In this document: in pieces, positions 1-12,800 of the stretch
Layout: the number at the start of each line of letters is the position of its first letter
How positions within the stretch are numbered: position 1 is the first letter of the stretch
DNA from: Gordius sp. MW1
Lineage: Eukaryota; Nematomorpha; Gordioida; Gordea; Gordiidae
Direction of reading: 5' to 3'
DNA: 64,000 nt
Assembly: GCA_964036665.1 (NCBI GenBank)
Contig: OZ038530.1
Span: 15,819,001 to 15,883,000 of the forward strand
Program-made: the position numbers and the translations under genes
The notes under the pieces: model-generated
The model's database searches: none
What the model was told of the DNA's origin: nothing
Seen by the model: the letters and a program-made list of their open reading frames with translations, nothing else

Positions 1-399
1 TGTAAAAATTATTTAACTATAAAATTGATAAGCGTTATGGAACATATTATTTCTTATACATTGAAATACAAAAATAAAAATATCAATTGAATAATTATTC
101 GGCCGGGGCCGGCCTAGGGCTACACGGCCCCGGCCCGTTCGGTTATCTTAACATTCGTCCTAGCCCGGAGCTTAATTTTTTATAACAAAGAGCTCATTTA
201 TGCCTAGCACGTTTAGCGATGTAAATTTGTCAATGCTAACTATATTTGCTCTAATAAAGTTGGCTATACCATAATTATCTGAAAGTATTTTTTATAAATC
301 AATTTACTAAATGATGAGCATTGGCCTTCTTTTTGCTAATGCGGTCGTTAAGTTGCATGTCCTGCCACTTTTCGCTAAGAGACCGCGTCGCGCGGGGAT

Positions 400-1420
400 T
401 TGCGACCGGGTTGCTTCCCTTTTTCATTTGTGCGTAGACTTCAATCCCTTACCGCCTGTGGCGCAGAATTCTTCTGGATTATCTTTTGTCGGATAATAGT
501 ATCCTCCCGGGCGCCTTGATGGTCGACAAAGTTAACGCAATAGCGCTCCATGGCTAGTCTCGAGTTCCAACGCGCCTGCTCCCTTATATCTTTACCGAAC
601 TCTTTTACCCAATTGATGCCAGGCAAAGTTCCTTCCCGTTCGCCACTAACAATGGCTGGATATTCCGCGTCTGGCCTAGCTGAGCCTCGACCTTTGAGTC
701 GGCCACCTTTATTTTTCTGTCATTCGTAGACGGTCGAGGTGGGTCTTTCACGGTTGGTATGGTTTCCCTCTAAAGCTAGCTCGGCACGATCCTAACGGCA
801 GACCCCGTGCCCAATAAAAATTGAACCAAATTATTATTAATATGCAAATCGATAGTCAAAATATCTAAAGCATGGGTGAACCTGGTCAAGTTATGGCGTG
901 CACTTGGCGTATCCACCGCGAATGTTTCTTCCCCTGGCAGGTGCACCGTTTTTAGCCTCTTCTCAATCGCTATCCCTAGGGCTAACTCGATGACCCTGTT
1001 TCATTTTAGGTCTCTATCAGCCGTCAATCTGGCTTGAATCGTCAGATTCTGCAACACCAGATTAAATTGGCTAATCAGCCTGTTGGGTAACTCCCCGCTT
1101 CCAAAGCGGCAGTCCCTTGCTGCGGATTTCAGTGTGCGTACATATTGCATTACCGACTCTCCTTCCATTTGTCTGATGTTTCTCAGTCGGAAGATTTGAG
1201 TCAGAGGGCAATTTTTCTTTGAATAGTATCTTCAACTTGCTCGTTAATTCCTCGAATGCTCATCCGGTAGGGTTGTCTGGAATCGCATCCTCTGCCCCCA
1301 CCCGAATGGCTTCAGTTGATAGACAACTCAGCAGCATGTATGTCCTTTGGGCACCAGTCGCTGGAATTATTTGACTTATGACGTGATGCTCAAACTGCAA
1401 AAGAAAAACTCAATCAAATC
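400..1420 (-). pseudogene. Degraded Gypsy-type gag and protease fragment
   Basis: Reading the minus strand from about 1400 downward gives a broken but recognisable LTR-retrotransposon polyprotein. A gag-like stretch (FEHHVISQIIP, then MLLSCLSTEA) is followed after a frameshift by gag helices (ESVMQYVRTLKSAARDC, LISQFNLVLQNL). Near 840-790 there is a retropepsin-like stretch, LLGTGSAVRIVP, where the family's catalytic D of DTGS is G. A short pol-like piece (LPGINWVKEFG) follows at about 630-590. Several stops and frameshifts break it, so it cannot be functional. No intact LTRs were found. Family assignment rests on motif order by eye. Confidence 0.6.
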
Positions 1421-1510
1421 TCCCAATTTATATAATTCCATTTAGGTTCAAATCCAACGCCAATTACGCCAATTGTTGAAGGAAGGAATGTTGAGGAAGG
1501 AAGGACACGA

Positions 1511-1602
1511 TTTATTTAGGAGGGATCACAGCTGACGATGTATTTGGAAGGAGGGACCACAGCTGACTATTAATTTGGAAGGAGGGACCACAGCTGACAA
1601 GA
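1511..1602. repeat. Short tandem repeat, about 32-bp unit, three copies
   Basis: Three consecutive units each contain GGAGGGAYCACAGCTGAC separated by AT-rich spacers. They lie next to the retroelement relic, and a phrase shared with the 54.8-kb region (CTTTCAACCCTCAACATAA) occurs at about 1707, so the stretch may belong to a retroelement terminal region. Confidence 0.6.
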
Positions 1603-1605
1603 CAC

Positions 1606-3278
1606 GCGATATATATTCAAATCAGGTTCGTAATACAAATTTAATATCACATCACGAAATATAAATATTACATCAATTGAAATTACACACACTTAATCTC
1701 ACAATCTTTCAACCCTCAACATAATTAATGTCTTTTTTACTATCTCTCGCTAGCATTTTAATTTATATAAAATTAATAAACATATTTCTATAAATTCAAA
1801 TATTGTTCAAATAATTCTTAATATCTCGTATGATAATTAAAAATGAAAAACTAATCTTAACTTTTTGTTAATTTTAATTTCAAACATTTAATAATTAACA
1901 TTTTAGTTAAATTTTATCACGCTACTTTTTAATTTATATATATCCTTTCAGTTAATATCTTAATACTCACATAGCCATTATTTGATTTTTATTCTAATTT
2001 ATAAAAGTAGTTTTTGATTCTTAAATGAACAAAGTTATTTCTGCTTCAGATTCCTCTACTCAGTGGCCTGGACGAGCAATTTTGCCAGCTAACGCGCATC
2101 TTTTCCATCTTAAAACATAATTTATATCATTATAAAATCATATTGTTTTACCAATTCTTGATTTATTTTAAACCTACTCGGTTAGGATAGTATTAAAACT
2201 TGGTTGAATTTAATTTCTCAGGTGTTATTAAAAAAGCAATTTTAGGCCAAAGATTCGAATAAAAATTTTACTATTTGTCTCGCGATTTTATTTTAATTCT
2301 ATTCCTTAGTTGAGAATCATGTTTCCATTTTATTCGGTCTTCAAAAAAATTTGAATCATTTTTTTTTATTTAGAACTGACCAATTGAGTTTTCTGACGAG
2401 TGGGTCCGAGAGAGGTCAAAATCGTAGGACATATCGAGCAAAATATAAACAATTCCTGGCCAGGCGGTGGTGAAATTTTAGATTTGCAAACCATTTGTAA
2501 GAGTTTTCTAATTTAAAGAATACATTTAAACCAAAGAGCACATTTTAAATATAAAAGAAAACCCACTATGAGCAATAAATGAAATTTATTTGTAAGTATA
2601 CAAATTTTTTAATAAGCTCTGACTTTTCACTTGTTCTATATGAAAAAGTAGTAACTTGGGAAGGAAGAAACGACAAACTGAAACTAGTTCCTTTTTTAAT
2701 GAACCTATGCAAATCTAATCAAAAACAATAAGTTTGAGTTATAAATTTGAATGGCACTCGCTATCAAAAGGTGGCCAGGATTTGAATAGGAGACAGGAAA
2801 AAAAGTAGGAGCCAGAAAACGAAAAACTTAACACTCTTGCTCGAGAATATTTTTAAAAAATCATCGAGAGGGGCGGCTGCCCACCCTATTATCAATACAT
2901 TAATGTAAATTAAATTTGTTGAATAGCGGTGGTAATGATTAAGATATAAATTGCGATGTAAAAATAATTATGAATATAATGCGTCATAAAATTTTATATT
3001 TTAACATGTACTGATCTTTCTCCGTAATTTAAAATCGGAGTTTGTGGAATGTTCTTATTAAACATATAATCGTGATTAATAATCTATTAACGTAAAATGT
3101 TTCTTCCATCCTATCTACACCCATCTCAATGTTGAGACCGGATAATAGTAGTTTTATTTTAAACTGCAGTAAATTATTTTTGTATAAATAATAATAAGTT
3201 AATCATTATTTATGAAAAAAGCTTCCATTATTTTCAATTGGTATAGTAGCGGTATCAAATGACTCATTTTGAGAGTTA
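1606..3278. other. AT-rich intergenic stretch
   Basis: No open frame, splice-flanked exon or repeat structure that I can support was seen on either strand. It looks like old non-coding sequence between transposon remnants. Confidence 0.5.
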
Positions 3279-3286
3279 GCCATATA

Positions 3287-4639
3287 CAGGGTTTCTATCA
3301 GGGGGGAGCCCGGGGGGGTATTACCCGCCCGGGCAATTTCAAATACCCCCCCCCCCCCCCCCCCGAAGAGTTTTGATTGAAGGAAGCATGAACTCAAGTT
3401 CCATCATGAAGCCATAAATTATATTAATAGGCTAAAATTGAAATTCAATAAATTATTTTAATTTGTCAATAAAAAAATATAAAATTGGCGAAATTAAATT
3501 TTTTTACAAATCAGGTGGAAATTATTTATAGACATCATGTTTTAACATCTGTGAACCCTAATTTACAATCTTGAAAGTTACAAATTATCTTTAATTAAAA
3601 AATATTAATAGGTTAATAAACATAAATAAATGCTTTTAGAATTATTAAATCACTATCTTACTTATAAATTTAAAAAGAATTATTATTAATAATAGATTCT
3701 ATTGTTTGTTTTTTATTGATATAATATGCATATTTTGAATCGCAGATGTCTGGTAAATATAAAAGTACTCTTTTACACTACTTTAGTAAATAGGAAAAGC
3801 CTAATAAAAAATATGGTAAATATCATTTAATTTGGAATAATTATAATTATGTATGGGTATTTGTGTTTATATAAAATAAGACATGAATATGTTTGTTTGT
3901 CATAGGTAAAGATGGGACTGAATTAAAAAAACTCTTGTTTTATCCCTTACTATGGGAAATTATGGTAATTATTTTTAAGCATTAGATGTTTTAAATATAT
4001 ATAAGTTAAAGGCAGATATTATTCTGCTTCCAGCAGTGAAATTCACATGATCTCTGAAACAGGCAAGAAAGATTTTGGTTTTACATAGAAGTATTATATA
4101 TTTTTTCATGTTTTAGGTCAAGATGAAAATTGTAATTCAGCTGGAGTGGGCAAAACTGTCTCTTCTTTTTCTTAGGATAAAAATGCTGGTAATAAATTAT
4201 GCAAGTTGTTTTTATTTTATTAATAGGTATATATAGATAAAGATGAGTGTATTGGCAGCTCTACTAATTGCTCAGTCTCTGAAAGTGAAAAACATAGGCA
4301 AAATTTAAAACTTAAACCATCATATAAATTTATGATTTCATGGACATCTAAATACAAATGGCTAATTTTTGATGAAGCCTTAGGTGGGGCTTTATGCTCT
4401 GTCTGTTGTCTTTACAACATACTTTCTTAAAAAAACACTTGCCCGTTAAAATATTACATGTATTTATTTAATGATTATGCGTGTATGTATCTATTTATAT
4501 ATCACTTATATCACCAACAAAAATCAGAAAATATTATACAAAATGGTTTAGCAATTTAAAAATTTTTACCCCCCCCCCCCCCGGAAGTTGAAAATACCCC
4601 CCCCCCCCCCCCTGAGCATTTTTTCTGAAAGAAACCCTG
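3287..4639 (+). mobile_element. Degraded hAT-type DNA transposon with TTF-like zinc finger remnant
   Basis: The ends form inverted repeats: CAGGGTTTCTATCAG at the left and the complement of CAGGGTTTCTTTCAG at the right. They are flanked by an imperfect 8-bp target duplication (GCCATATA at 3279-3286, GCCATAGA at 4640-4647). Poly-C/poly-G blocks sit just inside both ends. Around 4290-4430 the plus strand reads SYKFMISWTSKYKWLIFDEA followed by GGALCSVCCLY, which resembles the TTF-type zinc finger region found near the N-terminus of many hAT transposases. The frame is short and closed by stops, so the element is non-autonomous or dead. The 8-bp duplication and the finger agree on hAT. Confidence 0.7.
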
Positions 4640-5130
4640 GCCATAGAGACGAGACTAGTCATTTGTGGTGTCGATGGTATTGTTATCTAAAACAAAAACT
4701 AAGATTTAACAATTCAATAAATTTCCTAATGGTGCTGCTAGATATTACTATATTGAAGTTTTTAAGCCTTATTTATAATATTCATACGATTGCTCTTCAA
4801 ATAATTTGTAACTTTCATTGTAATTCATATGTGTGTGATTGGGCTGGGCTTTTATCTTTGCAAATAAAACCTTGTCATCATGTGATTCACTCGTATAAGG
4901 AAAAAGTGGCACTCGACTAGACGAACTAAATTTACGGAACAATCTGTTTAGAGGTTGAATTGTACAAACAATGTATGCCCGCTCTTTTATTAAATAGCAG
5001 GCTTCGCTCATATTTATTAGTACCACTGAAATAATTTAATTTAAGTTTAAATGTTTGATTACTTTTATCGTCTATAAAGTTTTGATATATTTTTGCACCT
5101 ATAAAGTAATTTCACATATGATACATACAC

Positions 5131-5433
5131 TTAACTTAATCGGCAATTAAAAACTTGAACAAAAAGTCTGGGTGCATGCTCTGGCACATTTTCCAACCCT
5201 CGACCTACAATGCTGGACTTTAATTTAGTTATATATCCAGTTAAAGATTGTGCTGCATAAAGTCTTTTAACAGCTCTTGTCCTATCGTAAAACTCTATAT
5301 TTGAAGTCCACGTTTGATGCATAATAATCTGTTTGGAAAAAATATGAGTATGCAATAGTTCAAAAGGTCTTATTTTTACACTTTCGAGATCAGACGCTTG
5401 AGATTGATTGTATATTAGAATCAGGCTAAACAT
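5131..5433 (-). CDS. Unrecognised open frame of about 100 residues
   Basis: An open frame with a mixed, non-repetitive composition (it contains SKQIIMHQTW, DRTRAVKRLYAAQSLTGY and ENVPEHAPRLFVQVFN) and no low-complexity bias. A second minus-strand frame at 4769-5026 lies just downstream and could be a continuation, but I could not close a phase-consistent junction. No family is recognised. It may be an exon, a transposon coding remnant, or chance. Confidence 0.15.
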   Translation of the reverse strand: MFSLILIYNQSQASDLESVKIRPFELLHTHIFSKQIIMHQTWTSNIEFYDRTRAVKRLYAAQSLTGYITKLKSSIVGRGLENVPEHAPRLFVQVFNCRLS

Positions 5434-5504
5434 TCTCCACTTTTGGGTGACATTTTTCCTAACCTAGACAACTTGCCAAAATAAATTTATTAATAAACAA
5501 AAAC

Positions 5505-5715
5505 AATAATGGAATTTGAGCTTAGGCGAGGTCGAAAAAAGTAAAGCCAATCAGCGGTCAGCTAAATAATAGTCTTTCACAAAGGCATAAGTCCACAGCC
5601 ATTAAAAACCCGTATAAGTTTCCACGGCAATTATTTAAAAATTACAAGTTGGACAGGACAGGTTGGACAGGACGGATAACCTAAAGAGAGCCCATAAATT
5701 GCATAGCAATTTAAA
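5505..5715 (-). repeat. Dispersed interspersed repeat (copy 1)
   Basis: Closely similar to 19367-19600. Shared landmarks include CAATCAGCGGTCA or its CAACCAGCGGTCA variant, AAGTCCACAGCCATTA, TATAAGTTTCCACGGCAATT and TTACAAGTTGGACAGGAC. It ends in CATAAATTGCATAGCAAT, a terminal phrase that recurs in the reverse orientation near 39520 and 40780. No coding capacity was seen. Confidence 0.6.
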
Positions 5716-6059
5716 TAAAAAATAGTTTATAATATTAAATTAATTCACTCAATATTGCTAGAGGGTATAAATGGGGAGGCAAATATGGGCAGCTGTACCC
5801 CTCCAAATCCAAAAATTCCTGATGTAAAAACATTTTTTGCCCTATTTAAACTGCACCCCTCCAATTTTAATTGGCTCCGCCCATGGGATCACGTGTATAA
5901 ATTATCTTTAACATTTATAATGCGGGTGAGCTATGGATGAATTAATGAACTAGGATGGAAACAAAATTTAACTTTCTTGTTAATTTAATATACATGAAAT
6001 AATTACAAATTAGAACATTATAAAAACACCTTTTTTTATACTAAATCTAATTAATTTTT

Positions 6060-6190
6060 TAAACGGGCCTTAAGCATAACTAGGCCCGGCCCGAGCCCGT
6101 TACGTTATATATCGGCCCGTCCAGGCCCGACCCGTTTTTTTATTTTTAAGCAGAAGCCCGTCCAAGCTCGGCCCGCGGGCCGGGCCGTGC
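6060..6190. repeat. GC-rich repeat with GGCCCGG motifs
   Basis: A GC-rich island in AT-rich sequence made of near-repeats of GGCCCGGCCCG and AAGCCCG. Similar islands occur at about 100-165, 7680-8040 and 26640-27135. It is probably the end of a transposon family with repeat-rich termini. Confidence 0.45.
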
Positions 6191-6589
6191 AGGTCTTTAC
6201 TCTATTGACCCAACCCATAGCGTTTAGGTTAATTTTACGCTCTTACCTAACCTTTAGGTTAGTCTACACATATTGACCTCAAGGTTTAAGGTTGATATTG
6301 ACCTTTAACCTCAAGGTAAAGGTTAGCGTTTTTAAACGACCTCAAAGGTTTTTTGAAAAGCCTAACCTAACTTATAAGTTTAGGTCGAAAAAACCTGAGG
6401 TTTTCCCATCACTACACCTATCAAATTTAGTAACTATCCTTATCTAAATAAAAGTTGGGAATTTTAGTATAACAAGGTTTTTTGGATGCAACACGAATTG
6501 CGAATAAATTTGCGCGGAAATACAAATATATATATTTAAAAGGGAGATCGCAGGCGATTAAATTCGCCCACAGCAAAAAAACGAACGAA

Positions 6590-6775
6590 AATAAGATTCT
6601 TTAGTTAAAAAGATTGGAATATATTTTATTGAAGGGAAAATATAACAGTGGTAGCAAATCTATAAATCGCGACTTTATATACCAATAGATAACGATAAAC
6701 ATTCAGATTAAAGTTAATTCAGTTCGTGTATTCTTTCTCTTATCACCTTGTGCGTATTATAATTCATAATCTTTC
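6590..6775 (+). repeat. Dispersed repeat, possible LTR fragment (copy 1)
   Basis: Nearly identical over most of its length to 56155-56330. Shared text includes CTATAAATCGCGA, ACCAATAGATAACGATAAAC, ATTCAGATTAAAGTTAATTC and TTCTTTCTCTTATCACCTTG. Two well-preserved copies far apart suggest a retroelement LTR or end, but no paired LTR, primer-binding site or coding region was demonstrated. Confidence 0.45.
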
Positions 6776-7679
6776 CTTATTTGAGCATATTTAAAAATGG
6801 CCGAAAAACGGTACAATTAGTTAACGTTGATGAGCAGTCTGTCTTGACTATAGAAATAACGTAATAGCCAAGTATAAAGATAGTTTTTTTTGCAAATACT
6901 TATATATTAAAGATTTTTTAAATGTAGCGCTAAATCTTTTATGTTCCTCTCCACACTTTGTGACAATTTTTTCATTCAATATTATAAGGAAAAAGTTAAC
7001 TTTGAGCCAAAAAAGGTTTGTGATTTACTGTATAGTACATTTGTTAGATTAATAAAAGATATAACATTTTTTATAAATTTTTTATTTCAAAATTATATTT
7101 TACACACAGGTTACATCGCTCATGCAATATGGCTTTAAACTAAATTATTGGGGCTATAAATCTTATAGATAATCATAAACCGCAAGTTAAATGAATATAA
7201 TAAATGACATAGAAACAATTTGAATTTTTATACGGCGATTGGCATTATATGTTAAAATCAAATATTTACCCTAACAATAAATTATAAACTTGATTTTTGT
7301 AAAATTTGATATTTCTGTTTATGTACAATAAAACGTAATTATTTGAAATCGTTCAACGTGATATAATTAAGCCGTTACTAATAAACATCAAGGCCATTTT
7401 TATAAAATGGATCTTGATTATGAAGTATGTTTAGTAGTCTTATAATACTCTGATTAAATTGATAATTTAATAATGAGCCTGAAACATTATCTCGAAGCTC
7501 ATACTGATTTAACAGGTGTAGTTGGTAACGCTAAAGCCATTCAATCACCTCACCCGTTTTTTATTTGACAATTAGTTAAATGATGTTAACCAAATTTATT
7601 ATCAATGCAGGCGCGTAACAAAAAGTTTCTCAGGGGGGGCTATTTTCAGAAATTTATTTTTTTATATATCATATGAGAT

Positions 7680-8040
7680 AAGTTCTGCCGGGGCCTATGG
7701 GCCGGGCCATTGTCGCAAAAGTAGATTTTCTATCAAGCCGGGGCGGCACCATAATAATTCGAGCAATTTGGGCCGAATCTTATATTTTTTGTGTATTATT
7801 TTGTCGCTTAGACATTTGTTTGTATATTTATTAATCGTGTTTTTCATCTAAAACGAGAGGTAAATTTATAATTATTTGAAAATATAACAAAATTATTGCT
7901 AAACAATTTAAAAAATATCATTTTCGGGCCAGGCAACTTTAATAAATCGGAAATGGCCTAGCGGACTCCAAGAAAGGTTTATTCGGGCTAGGGGGGGGCA
8001 ATTAGTCATAAATTCGGACCTGAAGGGTTCGGGCAAATTA
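7680..8040. repeat. GC-rich transposon-like island
   Basis: Bounded by GC-rich segments (GCCGGGGCCTATGGGCCGGG at the left; GGCCTAGCGG and GGGCTAGGGGG at the right) around an AT-rich core. The arrangement matches 26640-27135, which also has CATGGGCC and ATCATTCCGGGC near its ends. It is interpreted as a second member of the same non-coding family. Confidence 0.4.
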
Positions 8041-9802
8041 TTTTATCTTACGTTTGAAAAGATATAAATTGTGTGTAGTAAATTTTTAACGTTATAAAAA
8101 AATTAATAGTCATTATAAGACATGGTGAATGTTTCTATCGCTCAGAGATTTTCTATTTAGAAATTTACCTGAGGTGGAGCCATCCTCAATCAATTGTTAA
8201 TAATGCCCATACTATTTAATAATTCAATGGTGCATGTGGTTATTGGGAGACAAAAATGATGTAATTATATCAGGTAGTGGTTTTAAAAGCGTATAGGCTA
8301 TTAGGGTGTCGAGAGCTTTCTTAGGACGACAGGCCTCTTAAGTTTGAGACTATTAAGAGGGGAGACTCTTTATTGAAAGTATATAATAAAGTGAGGGAAA
8401 AGAAAAGAGTTCGAAGAGTAATGAAGAAGTGTTTTAAATGCCTTTATATAATCGCGAATTAATTGAATAAACCAATTACAATTGGTGGTGAATCCGCGAG
8501 GTATATGTGATTGGTCAATCAACGTCGCGAAGTAGTAAGGTAATGTAAATGAGTCAATTAAGTTTCAAGACATAAGTAATATGCCGCGAGCAAAAATAGT
8601 AAATGACGCAACAAGACAAAGTAAACCATCTATTTTAGTAAATGTTTGTGCCATTATAATCACTTCAGAAAAATTCATTTAAAATATCTTCTGACTTGGC
8701 ACATTAATTGACGGTTGCGGAAATGTTATTCCAAATTAGTTAGAACTTGTTTAATTTGATCTAGGAGATAAAAATTGATAATTTAAATAAAACTCAATGG
8801 ATTTAGTCGAAATACTATTTCGAAAATATTTGTTCTTGGCAAATCGAGATTTATAAACATTTAAATTAGCTTTAGCTAATAGATAAAATTGTTCCTCAAA
8901 TGGGTTCCTTAAAATTGTTTTCTGAGTTGCAATGTTAATTGCTAGTTCTATCATTTGAATGCCAATCCTTTTTCTTCAATTTTTTGGAATCAAGGATGTA
9001 CTGAAAAATTTAATAAGATTTAAAAAGGAAACCATATATTCAGAATACTGAAGAGAACTACCGGTAATTGATTTTCTACTTACAAGGTGTGGGACGGCCA
9101 GGTAATCTTGTGGAAGATGCTTAATCAAATTATATTGGAAAGTGAATTTAAAAATAGTTTATTAGTTATTGAAAGCTTTTCTGTCAAAAATTTAATTAAA
9201 AAATATATAAAAACTATTAAAGTATTTATAAATGTGATAGTCTTTTATGCAGCTATAATACTCTTCGTTAATTTAATAATTTATTTCTAATAAAAAAATA
9301 TTTTCAAAATGTAATTCATAATTCGTCATAGTATCCATTGCAATACATATTGAGCTTAGTAGCAATAATTTGTATATATCGTCGAATAGAAGAAGATTAA
9401 AAAAAACGATTTGATTGTCGATTTTAATAATTAAAATTATACCAAATATTAAAAAAAAAATCAACAAAATAAAAATTTCGCATATAAATGGGAACAGTAT
9501 TTCATGTGATAAAATATCCCATGATATAAATGAAAGATATGTACAGCTTTGTCACTATCGGGGGTGTTATTTAAAAAGTTTCTCAGAAATTTATATGATA
9601 TCCATCGTAGTGTCATTAATATCCTTCTTGAACAAAGTCTGTCAGAAATTTCTATAAAAAACGTTTAAAAAATGGATTCGCTAAAATTGAACCTATGTAA
9701 ATTCAATGTTGACATCGTAAGTCATTTAAAATAGCGTAGGACTAGGGATTTTCGTAAATTTTAAGTAGACATAGACCAACTGTTCAACATTCACACTCCA
9801 GA
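8041..9802. other. Intergenic region downstream of the receptor gene
   Basis: Two open frames of 60-80 residues occur here (minus 8751-8954, plus 9415-9657), but their composition is dominated by I, L, K, N and F, as expected from AT-rich DNA, and no family or splice context supports them. The 3' end of the receptor transcript must lie in this region. I could not assign a clear AATAAA signal to it. Confidence 0.4.
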
Positions 9803-12800
9803 TCAATTAAGGTAAAGGCCGTCGTCATCTTTAGCTTCTCCAGAGGTTGAAATAACCGTTTCATCCGTTGCCCCCGAAGTATTTGGATCGGTATAATTTA
9901 AAGAATCCTCAGTTTTTTTCTCATTTTTCAAGCATTTAGCTGAGGCCGGAATGTTGTTGACTACGGATAAATAAGGTTCAGGAGCCTCGAAGGGGGGAGC
10001 ATTGTAATCGTATATCGTTTCTTTTTGTTCAGTTGCCAGTTCGTCGATAACAGAAGTTACTAGGGCTGTTAAAGAGGAAAAATCGGGTCGTTGCGTTGGA
10101 TCTGGCAACCAACAAGACGTCATTATGGTGTATCTTTATTGTGTCAAAAGGGCAAATACATAATCAAGTAGCAACATATAGATTTAACTCATCGGTGTAG
10201 CTTAAAAAACATTTAATGCTCCTAATACTCACCAAGTATGAATATATAGTTAAAAAACAATAACTGATTTGCTCGAATATTTAGCACCCCCCCCCCCCAC
10301 GCCAATGTAGGTATTTAAAATTAAATTGCTCTAGATGATATAATGCCAAGTTAATAAATGTGTCATTATCGTTTAAAGGGCTTTTAAATAAATATCCCAT
10401 ATTTACTAGTATTCACCTTTGCTGTGCAAGTAATTTCATTATTGCAGTCAAAATTAACTAATAAAACGAGAGACGCGAACAATTTTGTTTGTCACGTCAT
10501 TGTCGATCTCAGTGCCTAAAAGCTCACGATAAAATATAACTCAAAATAATTTGTCCAAATTCCAATATTTAAAAAGTTTTATAAAAATTAGCTCTCGATT
10601 TTTAGAAAGTTTTACAATGAATCAGGGCAATAGAGGGGTTGTTGTAGGCGTCGACCGGCCCTGAGGTAATTGATGATATCCCAATTATCAACGTCTGGGT
10701 AGGGATTGACACCGCGGGTCATCAATTCCCATAGTACTATGCCGAAAGACCACTGCAACAAATAACAATACAAAATAAACTAGTAAAGCATACTAATTAA
10801 ACAAACATATTGCACATGTATATAGAAATCGTTTTTAAAGTTAGTCTATTCTTAAGCTGGTGAGGTTGTTTAAGATTTTAGAAAACTAAATAAGCATTCA
10901 TAGGCATATTTAATTAAAAATTATCGAAATATTCACGATATCATCATGAATAGTAAACCGATAATGTAATGCAAGTAAACACTAACTATTCCATGCACCA
11001 AGAACGGCATACTATTCTATTTTTTATATTAATCATAGTTTTTATTAACTGGATTTATATAAAATAAATGACCATACCCTTGTGATGATAAATATAGAAA
11101 AAAAACATAAAATAAGCATTAAAAGTGGAGTTTGTGAGCGAGAAGTCTATCGTATTACCTTCGTAAAGCCAAAATTCACTTTTATCAATTGAAAATAACT
11201 TTTATAAATAAGGTGATAACACAAAAACCAAGCACGTTGCATATTCAAAATTCTTTGTATAACAGTAACAAGTCACGCGATTATAAACGCAGAAGATTTA
11301 ATACTCTGTTACGAAAATAATACTCACGTGATTATAAAATGCAGACGATTCATACCCTTATTTTAAATCTAGTTTTAGACACTTCTTTTTCTTCTAACAT
11401 CTTTATCTTGTCTCAATACCTAGCTACTTTATTTAATTACTTATAACTTAATAAATCTTAACCTAAATTCAACAAGCACATATCTTACCACGTCTGTTTT
11501 AGAGTTGTAAACGTTTTTTTGCAAGCTTTCCAAAGCCATCCACTTCACGGGTAATTTTATGTTTTTATTCGAACTGGAGTAATAATCCTTCTCATAAATG
11601 TCGCGAGACAGCCCAAAATCTGACACCACGGCACGGTAGTCGGCATCCAACCTAAATTACATTACATTCTTGAAAGATTTTTAATAGATCAAAAAACTTG
11701 ATCTTTTCTTTTTCTAATATATCCTAAGGTTATTTTTGAAAAAAATTAATCATTACTATATCAAAAACATTTTTAAAATATAACGATTAAAATCATAGCC
11801 AATTACAAATTTTAAGCTTAAAATTTGTCTGCATGAACAAGCATTAAAAATCACTTAATGCTATTTTCTTTTTCATTGTTAACTTATGAATACTTTTATT
11901 ACCTGTTAGGTTTTAGCAAACTTGGTCGATAAAAACAAATACATGAACAATATTTTATTCTGTAGTCATTTTACTTAAACAATATTTATCCCTAAATTTA
12001 GGCAGTGATCCAATCTTTATTAAAAATTAAAATAAGGGTTAATTTTGTTGTTATCTTCGATCTAAACGACGAAAAAAACTTTTAATGCTCACCCAAACAA
12101 TTTTAGATGTGCTGAATTATTATCTTAGTGCGAATTTATTAAATATCGCCCATTGCACCGATAAATTTAATTATATATAAAAGAATAGACAAAATCCTAA
12201 TTTAAACTCACCGTTTAGAAATTTATTTACAATATAATATTAAAAAACGACCGAGTCAGAGCCATTTTCAAGCCTCTACTATCATAGACATACTAAATTT
12301 TTATAACTACGCTCCAAATTAAATGATAAACGAATCTCAAAGTGTAATTTTAAGAGCATTATAGGAAATAAAAAATAACCATAATTATTATAATTCAAGG
12401 ACATCATCGGATTAAAATAATATGAATTGATAAATAAAAAAATTGCATAGCAATTAATAAAATAATACAATTAAATGGAAATGATGTTATTAACTCCCTC
12501 TAATGCTACTGCTAACAAATCTCTTAAAAGTATTCTTAACGAGGGACAAAATTTAACTCAAAGTGTAATGTTAACCTCGAAAAACAAAACTCGTTTATTT
12601 ACATGCAATTCCTAGCGGCTAAATCTCGGTGCACAAATTTGAGGTTGGAGAGGTAGTCCATAGCTTGGGAAATATCCACAGCCCAATTTAGGAGATTTCC
12701 TATGGTAGGTTGTGTTTTAGGATTTCTCAAATGCGATAATAGATCGCCGTTCGGCATAAATGGCAAAATTACGAGTGGACTTTGGCCGGGCACCCATGTG

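Noticed and set aside
3340-3365. Long poly-C runs (also 4570-4612, 10286, 35581, 54420)
   Set aside because: Homopolymer runs at transposon ends or assembly-prone sites; no functional signal supported.
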